Notes: generated by a model not told the origin, from the letters alone. Numbered from the stretch's first letter, positions 1 through 11,173 are shown. The stretch: 64,000 bases of DNA from Verrucomicrobiia bacterium (GCA_019634635.1 JAHCBB010000002.1:62001-126000); one strand, 5' to 3'. A program made the numbers and translations.

Positions 1-1739
1 TCCTGCAGGGCGCCGGTGAGAATTTCGCTGGCGCTGGCGCTGAAGCGGCTGGTGAGCACCACGAGGGGTCCGTCGTAGAGGGGAGTTTCCTGTTGGGACG
101 AATCCACCTGCTTGCTGCCGTCCATGTTGCGCACCTGGACCACGGGGCCGGCCTTGATGAACAGTCCCGTCAGGTTGATGGCCTCTTCAAGGGAGCCGCC
201 TCCGTTTCGTCGGAGGTCCAGCACGAGGCCTTCCGCCCCCTCGTCGAGCAGCTTGCGGATCAGTCGTGCGACGTCCCCGGTGGTGGTCTTCCCGGAGCCC
301 CGGCGACCGGCCACGGGGAAATTGGCGTAGAAGGAGGGCAGATCAATCACCCCGACGCGGTTGGTGCGGCCCTCGAATGCAAGCTCCACCAGTTTCGCCT
401 TCGCCTCCGAGTTCTCGAGTTTTACCTCGTCGCGCACCAGCGAGACGACCTTGCGGACCGACGGGTCGGCGCCCGCCGGGATGACCAGCAACCGGACCCG
501 GGTGCCCTTGGGCCCCCGGATCTGCTCGACCACCTTGTTGAGTTTTTCACCGAGCACGTCCACAAACTCGTCCTCTCCCTGGGCCACGCCCACGATGCGG
601 TCGTTGACCTTGATCTGCTTGCTCATCTCGGCGGGCGCTCCCGCGACCAGGGAGCGGATGACCGTGTATCCGTCCTCGCTGGTCAGCGTCGCGCCGATGC
701 CGAACAGCGCCAGATTCATGCTGATGGAGAATTGGTCGAGTTCCCGTTTCCCGAAGTAATCGGTGTGGGGGTCATACGCGTGCCCGAGGGCGCTCAGCCA
801 GAATTGCAGCACCTCGTCGGACTCGATTTGCTTCAGGTTCCGCAAGGATGACTGGTAACGACGGGTGAGCTTCTTGACGATTTCCTCGTGGGTGTCCGCG
901 GCCAGCCGTTCCAGCAACCGCTCGCGAACCCTCTCAATCGGCGTCGGGGGTGCCACCTCGGGCGCCGCGGTGCCGGCGGCCAGGCGTGCAGCGGCCGCTG
1001 CCTCCTGTGCCGCTTCGTACTCGCGGCGGACCAGGTCGGTCAGGTCGGCGGACTTCTCGATGCTGAACCGGTTGGTGAGCTGCCGACCGAGGTCCTCCCA
1101 GGTCCCCGCGGCCGCATGCTGTTCCACCCAGGCGACCACATCGGCGTAATCCCCAAAGCTCAGCTTTTCGGAGAGGTACTCCGACCGCAGCCGCTCGCGC
1201 CAGAGGATCTGGGCCGATTCCAGGTCTGCCGGGCGGGGGGCCGATTTCCGGTCCACGACATAGGCGGCGTCGTCGGTAAACTCGAACCGGTTGGTCTGCA
1301 GCAATGCAGTGACGAGCTGGTACGACTGGTCGAACCGGCTGAGGAACCGGTTGAAGATGCGGTAGGCCGGCGAGGAGTCGCGGTGCCGCATGATCAAATC
1401 GTCGAGTTGAGCCCTCAGGGGCGCGAACTCCTCGACATCCGATTCGAGCAGGTACAGTCGCTGTGGGTCGAGGACCTCCAGGTAACGGTCGAAGAACCGG
1501 GTTGAGATCTCATCGTCGAATTTGTGCCGGGAATAATGGTTGCGCTCCAGAAGTTTGGCAAAGGTCTGGGCGATGTCGCCGTCGGCTGGCAGCGGGGCCA
1601 GTGTCAGGGAATTGGTGTAGCGCGACGAGATCAGCAGCGGCTCGGAGGGTGCGGCAAGGGTCGCGGTATCGGATTGCGCGCCCCGGAGCGTCAGCACCAG
1701 GGCAGCCATCATCCAAGGAAGCAGCCATCGGCGTCTCAT
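1..1739 (-). CDS. prc: Prc-like S41 carboxy-terminal processing protease, 3' part outside window
   Basis: This is a periplasmic tail-specific protease of family S41 that trims or degrades proteins from the C-terminus. From the ATG at 1739 the visible 579 residues show an N-terminal signal segment ([18 protein letters not shown]), a long helical N-terminal domain typical of Prc (to about residue 330), a PDZ domain at about 340-430 and the start of the S41 core. The nucleophile motif FSASASE lies close to the window edge at about residues 565-572. The catalytic lysine, normally about 25 residues further on, and the C-terminal domain lie beyond position 1. The 161-bp gap to the divergent cytochrome gene must hold both promoters. 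The family assignment is firm, but the substrate is unknown. Confidence 0.93.
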   Translation of the reverse strand, partial: MRRRWLLPWMMAALVLTLRGAQSDTATLAAPSEPLLISSRYTNSLTLAPLPADGDIAQTFAKLLERNHYSRHKFDDEISTRFFDRYLEVLDPQRLYLLESDVEEFAPLRAQLDDLIMRHRDSSPAYRIFNRFLSRFDQSYQLVTALLQTNRFEFTDDAAYVVDRKSAPRPADLESAQILWRERLRSEYLSEKLSFGDYADVVAWVEQHAAAGTWEDLGRQLTNRFSIEKSADLTDLVRREYEAAQEAAAAARLAAGTAAPEVAPPTPIERVRERLLERLAADTHEEIVKKLTRRYQSSLRNLKQIESDEVLQFWLSALGHAYDPHTDYFGKRELDQFSISMNLALFGIGATLTSEDGYTVIRSLVAGAPAEMSKQIKVNDRIVGVAQGEDEFVDVLGEKLNKVVEQIRGPKGTRVRLLVIPAGADPSVRKVVSLVRDEVKLENSEAKAKLVELAFEGRTNRVGVIDLPSFYANFPVAGRRGSGKTTTGDVARLIRKLLDEGAEGLVLDLRRNGGGSLEEAINLTGLFIKAGPVVQVRNMDGSKQVDSSQQETPLYDGPLVVLTSRFSASASEILTGALQ

Positions 1740-1900
1740 GCGCCGCGAATATGGCCGGGAAGTGACACGACGCCAGCCGGGAAGTGGCCCAGGCGAAAAT
1801 CATTGTCCGAACGCTCCTGGAGGCTCCGGATGCGGGAGGACCGATCCACCCGGGCGCACCTCGGAATTGCCGCGGGAACCTTCGCGCTGCATGGTCCTCG

Positions 1901-4471
1901 ATGATGAAGGCTGTCTGGATCCTCGCGCTGCTGGCCGGTTGGGGATGCCTCGCTGCGGCTCGGGATGGCGACGGCGCCTCCGGCGTGATGCGGGCCTTCC
2001 TGGCGCAGCACTGCGGGGAATGCCACGACGCGGACACCCGGCACGGCGGACTGGATCTCTCCGCGCTGCCCTTCGACCCGGCATCGCCGGAGAATGCCGG
2101 CCACTGGGTGCGCCTGCTCGACCGTGTGACCCTTGGAGAAATGCCCCCGCTGAAGAAGCCGCGGCCGCCGGCCGCGGCCACCCTGGAGTTCTTCAGCACC
2201 GTCTCCAACGCGCTGGTCCGGGCGGAGCAGCCCCTGCTGGCGGCGGAGGGGCGTTCCGTCCGGCGCCGGATGAACCGTCTGGAATACGAGAACGCGCTCC
2301 GTGACCTCCTTCATGCGCCATGGCTGGCCGTGCGCGACGCCCTGCCCGAGGACGGCACCGCGCACCGCTTCAACAAGGTGGGCGAGGCCCTCGATGTGTC
2401 CCACGTCCAGATGTCCCGTTACCTGGCGGTGGCCGAGGCGGCACTTCGGGAGGTCGCGGCGTGGCGACCGGACCGCCGCAAGATCCGCTACTACGCCAGG
2501 GATCAGGCGAATTATACCAACCTGATCAAGTTCACGGTCCTCAACACCTACGCCGAGCGCGCCGCCTTCCCGGTGCTGGGCTTCGAGGGGCAACCCGGGG
2601 TGCGCTCCGGTGTCGAGCCGGTCACCGTTGGCACCAACGACCCGGTGCGCCGCGAACTGGAGGGCATGGGCGTCGTGGCGGGCAGTTACGAGCCGGTGGA
2701 GCCGAAGTTCAATCAATTCCGGGCGCCGGTCTCGGGTCAGTACCGCCTGCGCTTCTTTGGGCACACGGCCTGGGTCGCCGCCGCCCGGAGCAACCGCTGG
2801 TACGTCCCCGATCTTGACGTCGTGTCGCCGGGACGCCGCTCGGAGCCCATCACGGTGTATTCCCATGCGCAGCCGCGGCAGTTGCGCCGTCTGGGTGCCT
2901 TCGACCTGACGCCGGAACCGGAGGCCCATGAGCTCACCGCCTGGATCCTCGCTGGCGAGACGGTTCGCGTGGATCCCGCGCGGCTGTTCCGTTCCCGCCC
3001 CGGCAAGGGGCGCTTTCGCAACCCGCTGGCCACGCCGGAGGGGCAGCCTGGCGTGGTCCTCCGCTGGCTGGAGGTGGAGGGCCCGCTGGATGATGGACGC
3101 CCCACGGCGGGATTTCGGGTGCTGTTTGACGACCTGGCGGCGAAGCCACCGCCGCGGGGGAAGTCCGGGGTCGAGGTTGTTTCCCAGGATCCGGCGAGGG
3201 ATGCCGCCCGCCTGATGCGGCGGTTTGTCGCGGCGGCCTACCGGCGAACCGACGTCGCGGAGGAGTCCCGTCGCTTCCTCGCCGTCGCCGAGGGAGCCCG
3301 GTCCCGCGGCAGCAGCTTCGCGGACGCCATGATCGCGGGCTACACGGCGGTCTTGTGTTCCCCGGAGTTCGTGATGGTGGACGCGCCGTCGGGTGGGCTT
3401 GACGGCATGGCGCTGGCGACCCGGCTGTCCCTGCTTCTGTGGAACTCCACGCCTGACGAAACCCTGCGATCGGCGGCGGCCTCGGGCCGGCTTGGGACGT
3501 CCGGCACATTGCGCGCGGAGACGGAACGTCTGCTTCAGGATCCGCGGTCGAGGCGGTTTATTGAGGCGTTCCTCGACTACTGGCTGGACCTCCGTCTGAT
3601 GGATGCCAACGCCCCCGATGCCACGCTGTATCCCGACTACTACCTGGACGACCTGCTCAGCGAATCCGCCCTCGAGGAGACCCGGGCCTATCTGGGCGAG
3701 TTGATCCGGGATAATCTGCCGGCGCGGGCGTTGGTGGCATCGGACTTTGTGATGGTCAACGAGCGCCTGGCGGCCCACTACGGGATGCCCCCGTTCGAGG
3801 GCGTCGCCGTGCGGCGGGTGCCGGTGCCGTCGGGAAATCCCCGCGGCGGACTCCTCACCCAGGCGAGCGTGCTTGCGGTGACGGCCAATGGCACCACCAC
3901 CTCGCCGGTCCTCAGGGGCGCTTGGGTCCTGGAGCGCCTGCTGGGCCGGCCACTGCCGCCACCACCGCCCGGTGTCGGCGCGGTGGAGCCGGACACCCGG
4001 GGCGCGGTGACGATCCGGGAGCAGCTCGACCTGCACCGCAACCAGCCCGCATGCGCCGCCTGCCACGACCTCATGGACCCGCCAGGCTTCGCCCTGGAGA
4101 ACTTTGACGTGATGGGGGGCTGGCGGGACCGGTATCGGGCACAGGGTTCGGGCACTCCGGAACCCGGGATTGGCAAGGGTGGGCATCCGTTTGAATTTCA
4201 TCTGGGGCCGCACGTGGACGCTTCCGGACAACTCCGGGACGGACGCAAATTCCAGGACGTGGTCGAGTTGAAGCGTTTGCTGCTTTCGGACGAGCGCGCC
4301 CTGGCCCGCAACCTGGTGGGTCAGTTGTCGGTGTACGCCACTGGAGCCCCGGTTCGCTTCAGCGACCGTGCCGCCATCGAGGCGGTGCTCGACCGTTGCC
4401 GCGACTCGGACTACGGTGTGAGGGACTTGATCCTGGAACTCGTGCAAAGCCCGCTGTTTCGGGGCAAGTGA
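1901..4471 (+). CDS. secreted planctomycete-type cytochrome c protein (DUF1587/1595/1592/1588/1585)
   Basis: This is an 856-residue exported haem protein. The start at 1901 was chosen because it opens directly into a signal peptide ([15 protein letters not shown]); an upstream in-frame start at 1784 would bury it. Domain order seen: a planctomycete-type cytochrome segment with CGECH at residues 38-42 and a GEMPP motif, a DUF1587 stretch ([16 protein letters not shown]), a central beta-rich region, DUF1595 (FVAAAYRR), DUF1592 ([13 protein letters not shown]), DUF1588 with a second haem-type motif CAACH at 718-722, and DUF1585 at the C-terminus. Such proteins are abundant in Planctomycetes and Verrucomicrobiota and usually precede a DUF1552 gene, as here after a 16-bp gap. 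A role in periplasmic oxidation of a complex substrate is inferred. The actual reaction is not known. Confidence 0.93.
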   Translation: MMKAVWILALLAGWGCLAAARDGDGASGVMRAFLAQHCGECHDADTRHGGLDLSALPFDPASPENAGHWVRLLDRVTLGEMPPLKKPRPPAAATLEFFSTVSNALVRAEQPLLAAEGRSVRRRMNRLEYENALRDLLHAPWLAVRDALPEDGTAHRFNKVGEALDVSHVQMSRYLAVAEAALREVAAWRPDRRKIRYYARDQANYTNLIKFTVLNTYAERAAFPVLGFEGQPGVRSGVEPVTVGTNDPVRRELEGMGVVAGSYEPVEPKFNQFRAPVSGQYRLRFFGHTAWVAAARSNRWYVPDLDVVSPGRRSEPITVYSHAQPRQLRRLGAFDLTPEPEAHELTAWILAGETVRVDPARLFRSRPGKGRFRNPLATPEGQPGVVLRWLEVEGPLDDGRPTAGFRVLFDDLAAKPPPRGKSGVEVVSQDPARDAARLMRRFVAAAYRRTDVAEESRRFLAVAEGARSRGSSFADAMIAGYTAVLCSPEFVMVDAPSGGLDGMALATRLSLLLWNSTPDETLRSAAASGRLGTSGTLRAETERLLQDPRSRRFIEAFLDYWLDLRLMDANAPDATLYPDYYLDDLLSESALEETRAYLGELIRDNLPARALVASDFVMVNERLAAHYGMPPFEGVAVRRVPVPSGNPRGGLLTQASVLAVTANGTTTSPVLRGAWVLERLLGRPLPPPPPGVGAVEPDTRGAVTIREQLDLHRNQPACAACHDLMDPPGFALENFDVMGGWRDRYRAQGSGTPEPGIGKGGHPFEFHLGPHVDASGQLRDGRKFQDVVELKRLLLSDERALARNLVGQLSVYATGAPVRFSDRAAIEAVLDRCRDSDYGVRDLILELVQSPLFRGK

Positions 4472-4487
4472 ACCCGGCCTGCATCGA

Positions 4488-5792
4488 ATGGACACCGCCT
4501 TCATCGCCGTCCGCCGCCCGTTGTCGAGGCGCCGCTTTTTGCGTGGCACCGGCGTCGCGCTGGCGCTGCCGTGGCTGGAGGCCATGTCGCCGGGACTGGC
4601 AGCCGGGCCGCAGCCCGTGCCGCGACGGATGCTGGCCATCTGCAATAACCTTGGGCTGCTGCCCGAGGAGTTCTTTCCGGTGGATGCCGGACGCAACTAC
4701 ACGCCAGGCCGGTATCTCAAGCTGCTGGAGGCGCATCGCAACGACTTCACCGTGTTCAGCGGGGTTTCGCACCCCGACGTGGACGGCGGGCATCCTGCCG
4801 ACAACTGCTTCCTGACCGCGGCGCCGCGACCAGGCAGCGGGGGATTCCGCAACACGATTTCCCTCGACCAGTACATTGGGGAGCGGGTCGGACACCTCAC
4901 CCGGTTTCCGTCGCTGACCCTTGGCGTCAACATCCAGCAGGGGTTTCGAAGTCTTTCATGGACGGGATCCGGAGTGATGATCCCCTGCGAGGAGCGTGCC
5001 TCCGAAATCTTCCGGAGGCTGTTCCTCCAGGGATCGCCGGAGGAGACGGCCGCCCAGATTCGAAGGCTGGAGGTGGGACGGAGCATTCTTGACGGCGTGG
5101 CAGATCAGGCGCGGGTCCTCCGTCGGGGCCTCGGTCCGCGCGATGGCGAACGCATGGACCAGTACCTTGACGGCGTCCGCGATCTGGAGCAGCGGATGCA
5201 GCGGGCGCGGGAATGGGAGGATCGGCCCAAGCCGGTGGTCACCGCCCCGGTGCCGGCCGATCCCGACAGCCCGCGGGCCTTCATGCAGAAGGTGCGGCTG
5301 ATGTACGACCTCGCGCGACTGGCGTTCGAGACGGACTCCACCCGTTCCATCGCGTTGCTGCTGGATGGCGTGAATTCGCCGGCAATCGAGATCGAGGGCA
5401 CGGCCATCACCGACGGCTATCACAACCTGTCGCACCATGGGAAATCGGAGGCCAAGATCACACAATTAAGGGCGATTGATGAGGGGCATCTCCGACTGCT
5501 GGCCGGTCTGCTTGCCGACCTGAAACAGTCGCGTGAGGACGGTCAGCCGCTCTTGGAACGGACGATGGTGCTCTACGGGTCCAACCTCGGGAATGCCAAC
5601 ACCCACGTCACCACCAACCTGCCCATCCTGTTCGCCGGGGGTGGATTTCGACACGGCCAGCACCTGGCTTTCGACACCCGGCGCAACTACCCGTTGCCGA
5701 ACCTGTTCGTCTCGATGCTCCAGCGGATGGGCATCGAGACCGACCGCTTCGCCTCCTCGACAGGCACCCTGCGTGGCCTGGAGGTGGCGTGA
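4488..5792 (+). CDS. DUF1552 Tat-exported protein, partner of the upstream cytochrome
   Basis: The 434-residue product carries a twin-arginine signal ([12 protein letters not shown] followed by a hydrophobic stretch), so it is probably exported folded. The rest matches the DUF1552 pattern: a hydrophobic start of the mature protein ([19 protein letters not shown]), an internal [14 protein letters not shown] segment and a late [17 protein letters not shown] segment. These echo sulfatase or alkaline-phosphatase-like folds, but I do not claim a catalytic activity. It lies 16 bp after the DUF1592-type cytochrome, and the two are likely co-transcribed. The pairing is recurrent in this phylum and in Planctomycetes. 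Its biochemical role remains undefined. Confidence 0.92.
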   Translation: MDTAFIAVRRPLSRRRFLRGTGVALALPWLEAMSPGLAAGPQPVPRRMLAICNNLGLLPEEFFPVDAGRNYTPGRYLKLLEAHRNDFTVFSGVSHPDVDGGHPADNCFLTAAPRPGSGGFRNTISLDQYIGERVGHLTRFPSLTLGVNIQQGFRSLSWTGSGVMIPCEERASEIFRRLFLQGSPEETAAQIRRLEVGRSILDGVADQARVLRRGLGPRDGERMDQYLDGVRDLEQRMQRAREWEDRPKPVVTAPVPADPDSPRAFMQKVRLMYDLARLAFETDSTRSIALLLDGVNSPAIEIEGTAITDGYHNLSHHGKSEAKITQLRAIDEGHLRLLAGLLADLKQSREDGQPLLERTMVLYGSNLGNANTHVTTNLPILFAGGGFRHGQHLAFDTRRNYPLPNLFVSMLQRMGIETDRFASSTGTLRGLEVA

Positions 5793-5913
5793 ACGTGCAC
5801 CGGTTCGTGGCTCGATCCGGTGAGGGAGTCTGCAGCCGGTCTGTGCCGGCTTTCCCGGATGGTCTGGTCCCTGCCGCCTCCAGAACGGGCGATGGCCTGT
5901 GAAATCCGACACC

Positions 5914-6705
5914 ATGAACGATACCCGTCCTCCGATCCTTCCGGCCGGAGGTGCGACGTCTCCCGTCCGTCCGCTGTGGCCGCCCCGCAGCCCCGGGGCG
6001 CGCGCCCCATGGTCGCTGGCGATGGAATGGAATGACCTCCTGTTTGCCCACTGGCCGGTGGCACCGGAGTTGATCGCCGCACGGTTGCCCCGGACCTCGC
6101 CGGCGCTGGAGCCCGACACCTTCGAGGGAAGAGCCTGGATCGGAGTGGTGCCCTTCACGATGAGTGCCATCCATTTTCGGGGCTGGCCGCCCGTTCCTGG
6201 CGCGAGTGCGTTTCCGGAATTGAATGTCCGGACCTATGTCACTTGCAACGGGCGTCCGGGCGTCTGGTTCTTCAGCCTGGATGCGGCGAGCCGGGTTGCG
6301 GTGCGTGTGGCCCGGGCGACGCACCATCTGCCGTACTTTGATGCCGACATGACCGTGGTCCGCCATGGCGATGGGATGTCCTATGCGAGCTGGCGGACCC
6401 ACAGGGGCGGCGGCACGGCCGAACTGGTGGCCTGGTATGGACCTTCGGGTTCCGCGTTTCTCAGCGCACCGGGCAGCCTGGAGCACTGGTTGACCGAGCG
6501 ATACCGGCTGTTTGCCGCCGACGGGGCGGGACGCCTCCGGCGTTGTGAGATCCAGCATGCGCCCTGGATTCTGCATCCGGCCCGGGCGGAGTTTCGGAAG
6601 CTCGACATGACCCGATGGATGGGGCTTGACCTGCCGGACGAGCCGCCGCTCCTGCATTTTTCGAGGCGGCTTGCGGTCCGCGCCGGTTCACCCGCAGCGG
6701 TGTGA
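5914..6705 (+). CDS. DUF2071 (YqjF-like) protein
   Basis: A 263-residue soluble protein of the DUF2071 family. The typical order is visible: an N-terminal WNDLLFAHWPVAPELIAARLP segment, then GRAWIGVVPFTMSAIHFRG, then FPELNVRTYVTCNGRPGVWF and a C-terminal LTERYRLFAADGAGRLRRCE segment. The ATG at 5914 was preferred over a GTG at 5899 that would add five residues. The family has no established enzymatic role. There is no signal peptide, so it should be cytoplasmic. It stands 121 bp after the DUF1552 gene and 108 bp before the oxidoreductase, so operon membership is uncertain. Confidence 0.85.
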   Translation: MNDTRPPILPAGGATSPVRPLWPPRSPGARAPWSLAMEWNDLLFAHWPVAPELIAARLPRTSPALEPDTFEGRAWIGVVPFTMSAIHFRGWPPVPGASAFPELNVRTYVTCNGRPGVWFFSLDAASRVAVRVARATHHLPYFDADMTVVRHGDGMSYASWRTHRGGGTAELVAWYGPSGSAFLSAPGSLEHWLTERYRLFAADGAGRLRRCEIQHAPWILHPARAEFRKLDMTRWMGLDLPDEPPLLHFSRRLAVRAGSPAAV

Positions 6706-6813
6706 GGCGGCCGCTGGAGGGGGCGGGGATCCGGAGGAGGCGGTGAAGGATGCTCGCCCGTCCGGCAGCCGTGCGGTAGAACGGGGTGAGTCAACGGACA
6801 CACAACACGTCGC

Positions 6814-7974
6814 ATGGCATCCCTTCGGCTGGCACTCATCGGGCTCGGCAACATCGGGCGGCATCACGCCACCTACCTGCTGGCGGGCGCGGTTCCGAGA
6901 TGTGAGCTGGTTGCAGTGTGCGCCCGCACCCCGGCGACGTTGGAGCCCTGGCAGGCCCGGGGGCTGCGGACTTTTACCGAGGCGACCGCGCTGCTGCGAT
7001 CCGGATGCGCCGATGCCGTCCTGATCGCCACCCCCCACTACGACCACGTGACGCTGGGCATTGCCGCGCTGGAGGCCGGCCTCCATGTGATGACCGAGAA
7101 GCCGATTGCGGCCCACAAGGCGGATGCCGAACGGCTCCTGGCCTGTGCGGCGCGGCATCCGGACCGGATTCTTGCCGGGATGTTTCAGCAGCGCGTGGAA
7201 CCCCGATACGCGAAAATCCGGGGCTTGCTGGACCAGGGCGGGTTGGGGCGGCTGCAGCGGGTCACCTGGATCAACACTGACTGGTTTCGCACCGAGGCCT
7301 ACTATGCGAGCGGCGGATGGCGGGCGACGTGGAAGGGGGAGGGCGGCGGGGTGCTGCTCAATCAGTGCCTGCACAATCTCGACATCCTGACCTGGCTCCT
7401 TGGTTCTCCGGCCCGGGTGCGGGGCTTCTGCGGGTTCGGCCGGTGGCACGGGGTCGAGGTCGAGGACGATGTCACCGCCTTTCTGGAGTTTCCCAACGGG
7501 GCATCCGGGGTGTTTCTCAGCAGCACCGGTGAGGCCCCGGGCACGAATCGCCTCGAACTGGCCGGCACCCGGGGGCGGCTGGTGTTGGAGAATGACCGCC
7601 TGGTATGGACCCGCAATGATTCTGATGCGCTGGAGTGGAGTTCCACGGCCACGGTGGGCTTCAGCAAGCCGGGAACCTCGATGGAGGAGATCCCGTTCGC
7701 CAACGCCGAGGCCCCGCATGCCATCCTCATGGCAAACTTCACCGCCGCGGTGCTTGACGGGGCGCCCCTGATTGCCCCGGGGTCCGAGGGGCTTCGATCG
7801 GTGGAGCTTGCGAATGCCGTGGTGTTTTCCTCGCTTCTGGGTCGGCCCATTGAACTGCCGCTCGACGGCGCGGCGTGGGCGCGGCGCCTTCAGGAGCTGA
7901 TTGCCGGGTCGCGTTTCGACAAGCAGGTTCGTCCGGTGACTTCCGATGATTTCGCTGCCTCCTTCCGCCGATGA
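6814..7974 (+). CDS. Gfo/Idh/MocA family NAD(P)-dependent oxidoreductase
   Basis: A 386-residue dehydrogenase of the Gfo/Idh/MocA family. The N-terminal Rossmann fold shows GLGNIGRHH near residue 10, and the family motif TEKPIAAHKAD sits at the end of that fold and supplies the active-site lysine. The C-terminal alpha/beta domain contains GGGVLLNQCLHNLDILTWLL, where the conserved histidine normally acts with the sugar substrate. There is no signal peptide, so it works in the cytoplasm. Its stop codon overlaps the start of the next gene (ATGA), which codes for a TIM-barrel epimerase-like protein, so the two are probably made together for sugar or cyclitol oxidation. The substrate cannot be read from the sequence. 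Confidence 0.93.
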   Translation: MASLRLALIGLGNIGRHHATYLLAGAVPRCELVAVCARTPATLEPWQARGLRTFTEATALLRSGCADAVLIATPHYDHVTLGIAALEAGLHVMTEKPIAAHKADAERLLACAARHPDRILAGMFQQRVEPRYAKIRGLLDQGGLGRLQRVTWINTDWFRTEAYYASGGWRATWKGEGGGVLLNQCLHNLDILTWLLGSPARVRGFCGFGRWHGVEVEDDVTAFLEFPNGASGVFLSSTGEAPGTNRLELAGTRGRLVLENDRLVWTRNDSDALEWSSTATVGFSKPGTSMEEIPFANAEAPHAILMANFTAAVLDGAPLIAPGSEGLRSVELANAVVFSSLLGRPIELPLDGAAWARRLQELIAGSRFDKQVRPVTSDDFAASFRR

Positions 7975-8888
7975 ACCTTGATCGCCGTCGCTTTCTTGCC
8001 GGCCTGGGCTCCGGATGCCTTGGAGCCGCGACCGGCCGCGCTGCCGTCCAGGTGCCGGTTGTGGCTCCGCGCCTGAAGCCACCGCTCGTCGGGTCCCAGC
8101 TCTACGGTTGGGGGCAGTACTACGGAAGGGACGGCAGGGACCTTTGGGCGCATCTGGATGAGGTGCTCTCCGCGCTTCGGGATGCCGGCTACGACTACGC
8201 AGAGGGATCGCTGGACATTGGCAGCCCGGATAACAACGCGACGTTCGCCGAGCGGCTTCGCAAGAAGGGGCTGCGTCCGGTGAGCCTGTACACCGGTGGC
8301 GCCCTGCACGTGCTGGGCAAGGCCAGCGAGTCGGCTGAGCGCATCGCCGTCGCGGCGAAGGCTGCGGCCAAGGCGGGATTTGCCATCATCAACATCAATC
8401 CCGACCCGGTCGGACGCGACAAGACGGACCAGGAGCTGGAGATCCAGGCGGGTGCGTTGCTGGAGCTTGGCGAGGCGCTGAAGCCGTTGGGAATGAAGCT
8501 GGGTGTTCACCATCATCTGCCGGAGCTGGCGAATCGCGCGCGCGAATTTCACTCCAACTTCGCCCGCTGCCCGAGGGAGTTCGTCGGATTCTGCTATGAC
8601 GTCCACTGGGTGTACCGGGGTGGGATCGCCCCGGCGCAATGCCTGCCGATGTATGGCGAGCGGGTGGTTTCGTGGCATCTGCGGCAGAGCCGGGGGCAGG
8701 TGTGGTGGGAGGACCTCGACACCGGGGACCTTGACTATGCGGCCGTGGCCCGTCACGTGCGCGAGCACCGGCTGCCGGCGTTCTACACGGTCGAACTGGC
8801 CATCGAGCCCGGCACTCGCGTGACGCGGTCGGTCGTGGAAAACCACGCGCGCAGCAGGGAATTTGTCAAACGGGTGATGGGGACCTGA
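7971..8888 (+). CDS. Tat-exported sugar phosphate isomerase/epimerase-like TIM barrel
   Basis: A 305-residue protein starting with a twin-arginine leader (MNLDRRRFLAGLGSGCLG). The mature part is a xylose-isomerase-like TIM barrel: strand and metal-site patterns such as YDYAEGSLDIG, KLGVHHHLPELANRAREF, GFCYDVHWVYRGG, VVSWHLRQSRG and FYTVELAIEPG provide the expected Glu, His and Asp ligands. Its ATG overlaps the stop of the Gfo/Idh/MocA gene, which implies translational coupling. This pair is common in Verrucomicrobiota and Planctomycetes. An isomerase or epimerase acting on the same sugar as the dehydrogenase is a reasonable inference, although the two may sit in different compartments. Confidence 0.88.
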   Translation: MNLDRRRFLAGLGSGCLGAATGRAAVQVPVVAPRLKPPLVGSQLYGWGQYYGRDGRDLWAHLDEVLSALRDAGYDYAEGSLDIGSPDNNATFAERLRKKGLRPVSLYTGGALHVLGKASESAERIAVAAKAAAKAGFAIININPDPVGRDKTDQELEIQAGALLELGEALKPLGMKLGVHHHLPELANRAREFHSNFARCPREFVGFCYDVHWVYRGGIAPAQCLPMYGERVVSWHLRQSRGQVWWEDLDTGDLDYAAVARHVREHRLPAFYTVELAIEPGTRVTRSVVENHARSREFVKRVMGT

Positions 8889-8915
8889 GGTTCGTCGCCC
8901 GGCCGCCGCTCACGA

Positions 8916-9689
8916 TCAATTGATCGGAATCTTGTAGAAGCACTGCCATTCCCCGGCGCTGGAGCCGAGGCTGACCCGCTTGCCGACGATCCACTCCACG
9001 TGGCCGTCCTCGAAAAGGAAATTCCCTCCGGAGGGTGCGCCACCGGGCCCGGCGTGGTTGGGCGTCTTCCAGTTCCTTCCTTCATCCTGGGTCACCCACC
9101 GCAGGCGCCGATCGTAGATGTTGGTGGTGCGGGGTCCCAGCCCCTGCATCCGGTCAATGAGGATCGGGGCGCCCCGGAATTCGCCTCCGAGCTTCATGCG
9201 CCAGTTCCAATCCCCGATCTTCTCCGAGTCATACGGCCAGTCGCCGGTACCCCGGGGATGTCCGGGCAGGTAGAAGTAGCCGGTGAGGATCGGCCGTCGT
9301 TCCGCGGTGGCATCGCCAAACCTCCAGGTGTCCGCCTGACGATGCCATTCGTCCGTCGGACAGAAGATCACGTGATTCGCCGCCTTTTTCTCCCCCCGCC
9401 GGTTGGGCTTGCCCGAGGGCATCAGGTACTTCTCCCAGAAGTGCGCCATGTTCGTCCCCATCCAGCTCAGGTGATATCCATCCCGGTTGTCCGGGAACGA
9501 GTCCCGGAAGTCCGCGGCGTAAAGGTTGACCGCGATACCCCACTGCTTCTCGTTGCTGGTGCACAGCGAACGCTGCGCGGAGGCCTTGGCCTTGGCGAGG
9601 GCCGGCAGGAGCATCCCGGCGAGGATGGCGATGATCGCAATCACGACCAGGAGTTCGATGAGGGTGAAGGCGTGGAGGCGCGGTTTCAT
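8916..9689 (-). CDS. type II secretion-style pseudopilin (DUF1559-like)
   Basis: A 257-residue protein with a class III prepilin leader: short basic MKPRLHA, then [19 protein letters not shown], which a prepilin peptidase would cut before the F and methylate. The long hydrophobic helix is followed by a globular domain ending in [13 protein letters not shown], the tail signature of the large Planctomycetes/Verrucomicrobiota pseudopilin family often annotated as DUF1559 or H-X9-DG proteins. No pilus or secretion genes accompany it. Such stand-alone copies are scattered through these genomes with unknown roles. It is divergently arranged with the propeller gene at 9854. Confidence 0.9.
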   Translation of the reverse strand: MKPRLHAFTLIELLVVIAIIAILAGMLLPALAKAKASAQRSLCTSNEKQWGIAVNLYAADFRDSFPDNRDGYHLSWMGTNMAHFWEKYLMPSGKPNRRGEKKAANHVIFCPTDEWHRQADTWRFGDATAERRPILTGYFYLPGHPRGTGDWPYDSEKIGDWNWRMKLGGEFRGAPILIDRMQGLGPRTTNIYDRRLRWVTQDEGRNWKTPNHAGPGGAPSGGNFLFEDGHVEWIVGKRVSLGSSAGEWQCFYKIPIN

Positions 9690-9853
9690 GGGGGTTCCGG
9701 GGCGTCAGGAGAGGTCACTGATCGGAGGTTTATTTTCGGATAGCCCGCCGACGGCACCCGGTCAATTGGGGAAACGGTCGTGGTGAAGCCGTCGCCACCG
9801 CTGCGCGAGTGCGGGTCTGGCATCGGGGCTCGAATCGGGCTAAGAGTTTCCCG

Positions 9854-11134
9854 ATGACCTGCCGCCCCGTGACCCTCTTTTTCGGAACGGCCCTCTGCGC
9901 GCTGCTGTCGCTTTCCACGGCGGCGGAACCCTCCGGCGCCTGGCCCGAATTCCGGGGACCAACGGGACAAGGCCACGCGGGGTCTCCCGGCCTGCCGCTC
10001 CATTGGAGCCGCACAAGCAATGTGGTCTGGACGGTTGCGGTCCCGGGCTCGGGTTGGTCGTCCCCGGTGGTGGCGGACCGTCGCATTTATCTGACCACGG
10101 CGGTGGCCGACTCCCCGGACCAACTCTCGCTGAGGGCCCTGTGCCTCGATTCAGGATCCGGTGAAGTCCTCTGGGACCGCGAGGCATTGCGGCCGCCGCA
10201 GTCCGGTCCTTCGATCCATGGCAAGAACAGCCATGCCAGCCCCACTCCCCTCGTTCGCGACGGACGCATCTACGTTCATTTCGGACATCACGGAAGCGCA
10301 GCGCTGGATGCCGATGGCAATGTGCTGTGGCGCCAAACCTCCCTGAAGTACGAACCGGTGCATGGGAACGGCGGATCTCCCGTCTGGACCGGGGGTGGGC
10401 TGTTCTTCAGTTGCGACGGCGGCGCCGACCCGTTCGTGGTGTGTCTCGATCCGGAGAACGGAAGGGTCCGGTGGAAAACCCCCCGCGACACGCCGGCGCG
10501 AAAGACGTTTTCCTTCAGCACACCACTGGTGATCACCAACGGTGGCCGGCCTGAAGTGATCAGCCCGGGCAGCGGCATGGTCTGCGCGTATGATCCAATG
10601 GACGGCCGGGAGTTGTGGCAGGTCCGGTACGGGGAGGGGTATTCCGTCGTACCACGTCCGGTGGTCGGGCATGGACTGGTGTTCGTGTCCTCCGGATACG
10701 ACCGGCCGGTGATCCACGCCATCCGGCCCGAGGGCGCCCAGGGGGATGCAACGGCGTCCGCCGTGGTCTGGACGACGAGCCGCGGCGCGCCCAACACGCC
10801 TTCGATGCTGCTTTCCGGGGATGAACTCTACTGGGTGTCCGATGCCGGAGTGGCGTCGTGTGCTGATGCGAAGACGGGTGCGGTGCATTGGAATGAACGG
10901 CTTGGAGGCGGGTTCTCGGCGTCGCCTGTTCTGGCGGATGGCCGGATCATTTTCCTGAACGAGGACGGTCTGGCCTCGGTCGTCGTCGCGGGTCCCCAGT
11001 TTCAATTGCTGGCCCGCAATGACCTGGGGGAGCGAACTTTGGCGAGTCCGGCCATCGCGGACGGAGCCTTGTTCATCCGGACCGAGGGCCGGCTGTATCG
11101 GATCCAGTCCGCCGGTGCGTCCGGCAGTCCGTAG
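9854..11134 (+). CDS. exported PQQ-like beta-propeller protein
   Basis: The 426-residue product begins with a signal peptide (start 9854, running to about LSLSTAAEPSG), followed by WPEFRGPTGQG, the usual opening of outer-membrane-assembly-like PQQ repeat proteins of this phylum. Repeated blades with patterns such as LCLDSGSGEVLWDRE, VCLDPENGRVRWKTP and CADAKTGAVHWNERLGG form an eight-bladed propeller of the PQQ/BamB type. No catalytic aspartate or disulfide pair of a true quinoprotein dehydrogenase is evident, so binding or scaffolding is as likely as catalysis. No neighbouring gene explains its substrate. Confidence 0.87.
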   Translation: MTCRPVTLFFGTALCALLSLSTAAEPSGAWPEFRGPTGQGHAGSPGLPLHWSRTSNVVWTVAVPGSGWSSPVVADRRIYLTTAVADSPDQLSLRALCLDSGSGEVLWDREALRPPQSGPSIHGKNSHASPTPLVRDGRIYVHFGHHGSAALDADGNVLWRQTSLKYEPVHGNGGSPVWTGGGLFFSCDGGADPFVVCLDPENGRVRWKTPRDTPARKTFSFSTPLVITNGGRPEVISPGSGMVCAYDPMDGRELWQVRYGEGYSVVPRPVVGHGLVFVSSGYDRPVIHAIRPEGAQGDATASAVVWTTSRGAPNTPSMLLSGDELYWVSDAGVASCADAKTGAVHWNERLGGGFSASPVLADGRIIFLNEDGLASVVVAGPQFQLLARNDLGERTLASPAIADGALFIRTEGRLYRIQSAGASGSP

Positions 11135-11173
11135 ATGGGGGTGTGGACTTGCCGGGGCGGAGACCCGGATGGA

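Noticed and set aside
1736..4696. 986-residue open frame on the minus strand
   Set aside because: It is antisense to the DUF1592 cytochrome, is rich in Arg/Pro/Gly with no domain signature, and arises from the codon bias of a high-GC genome.
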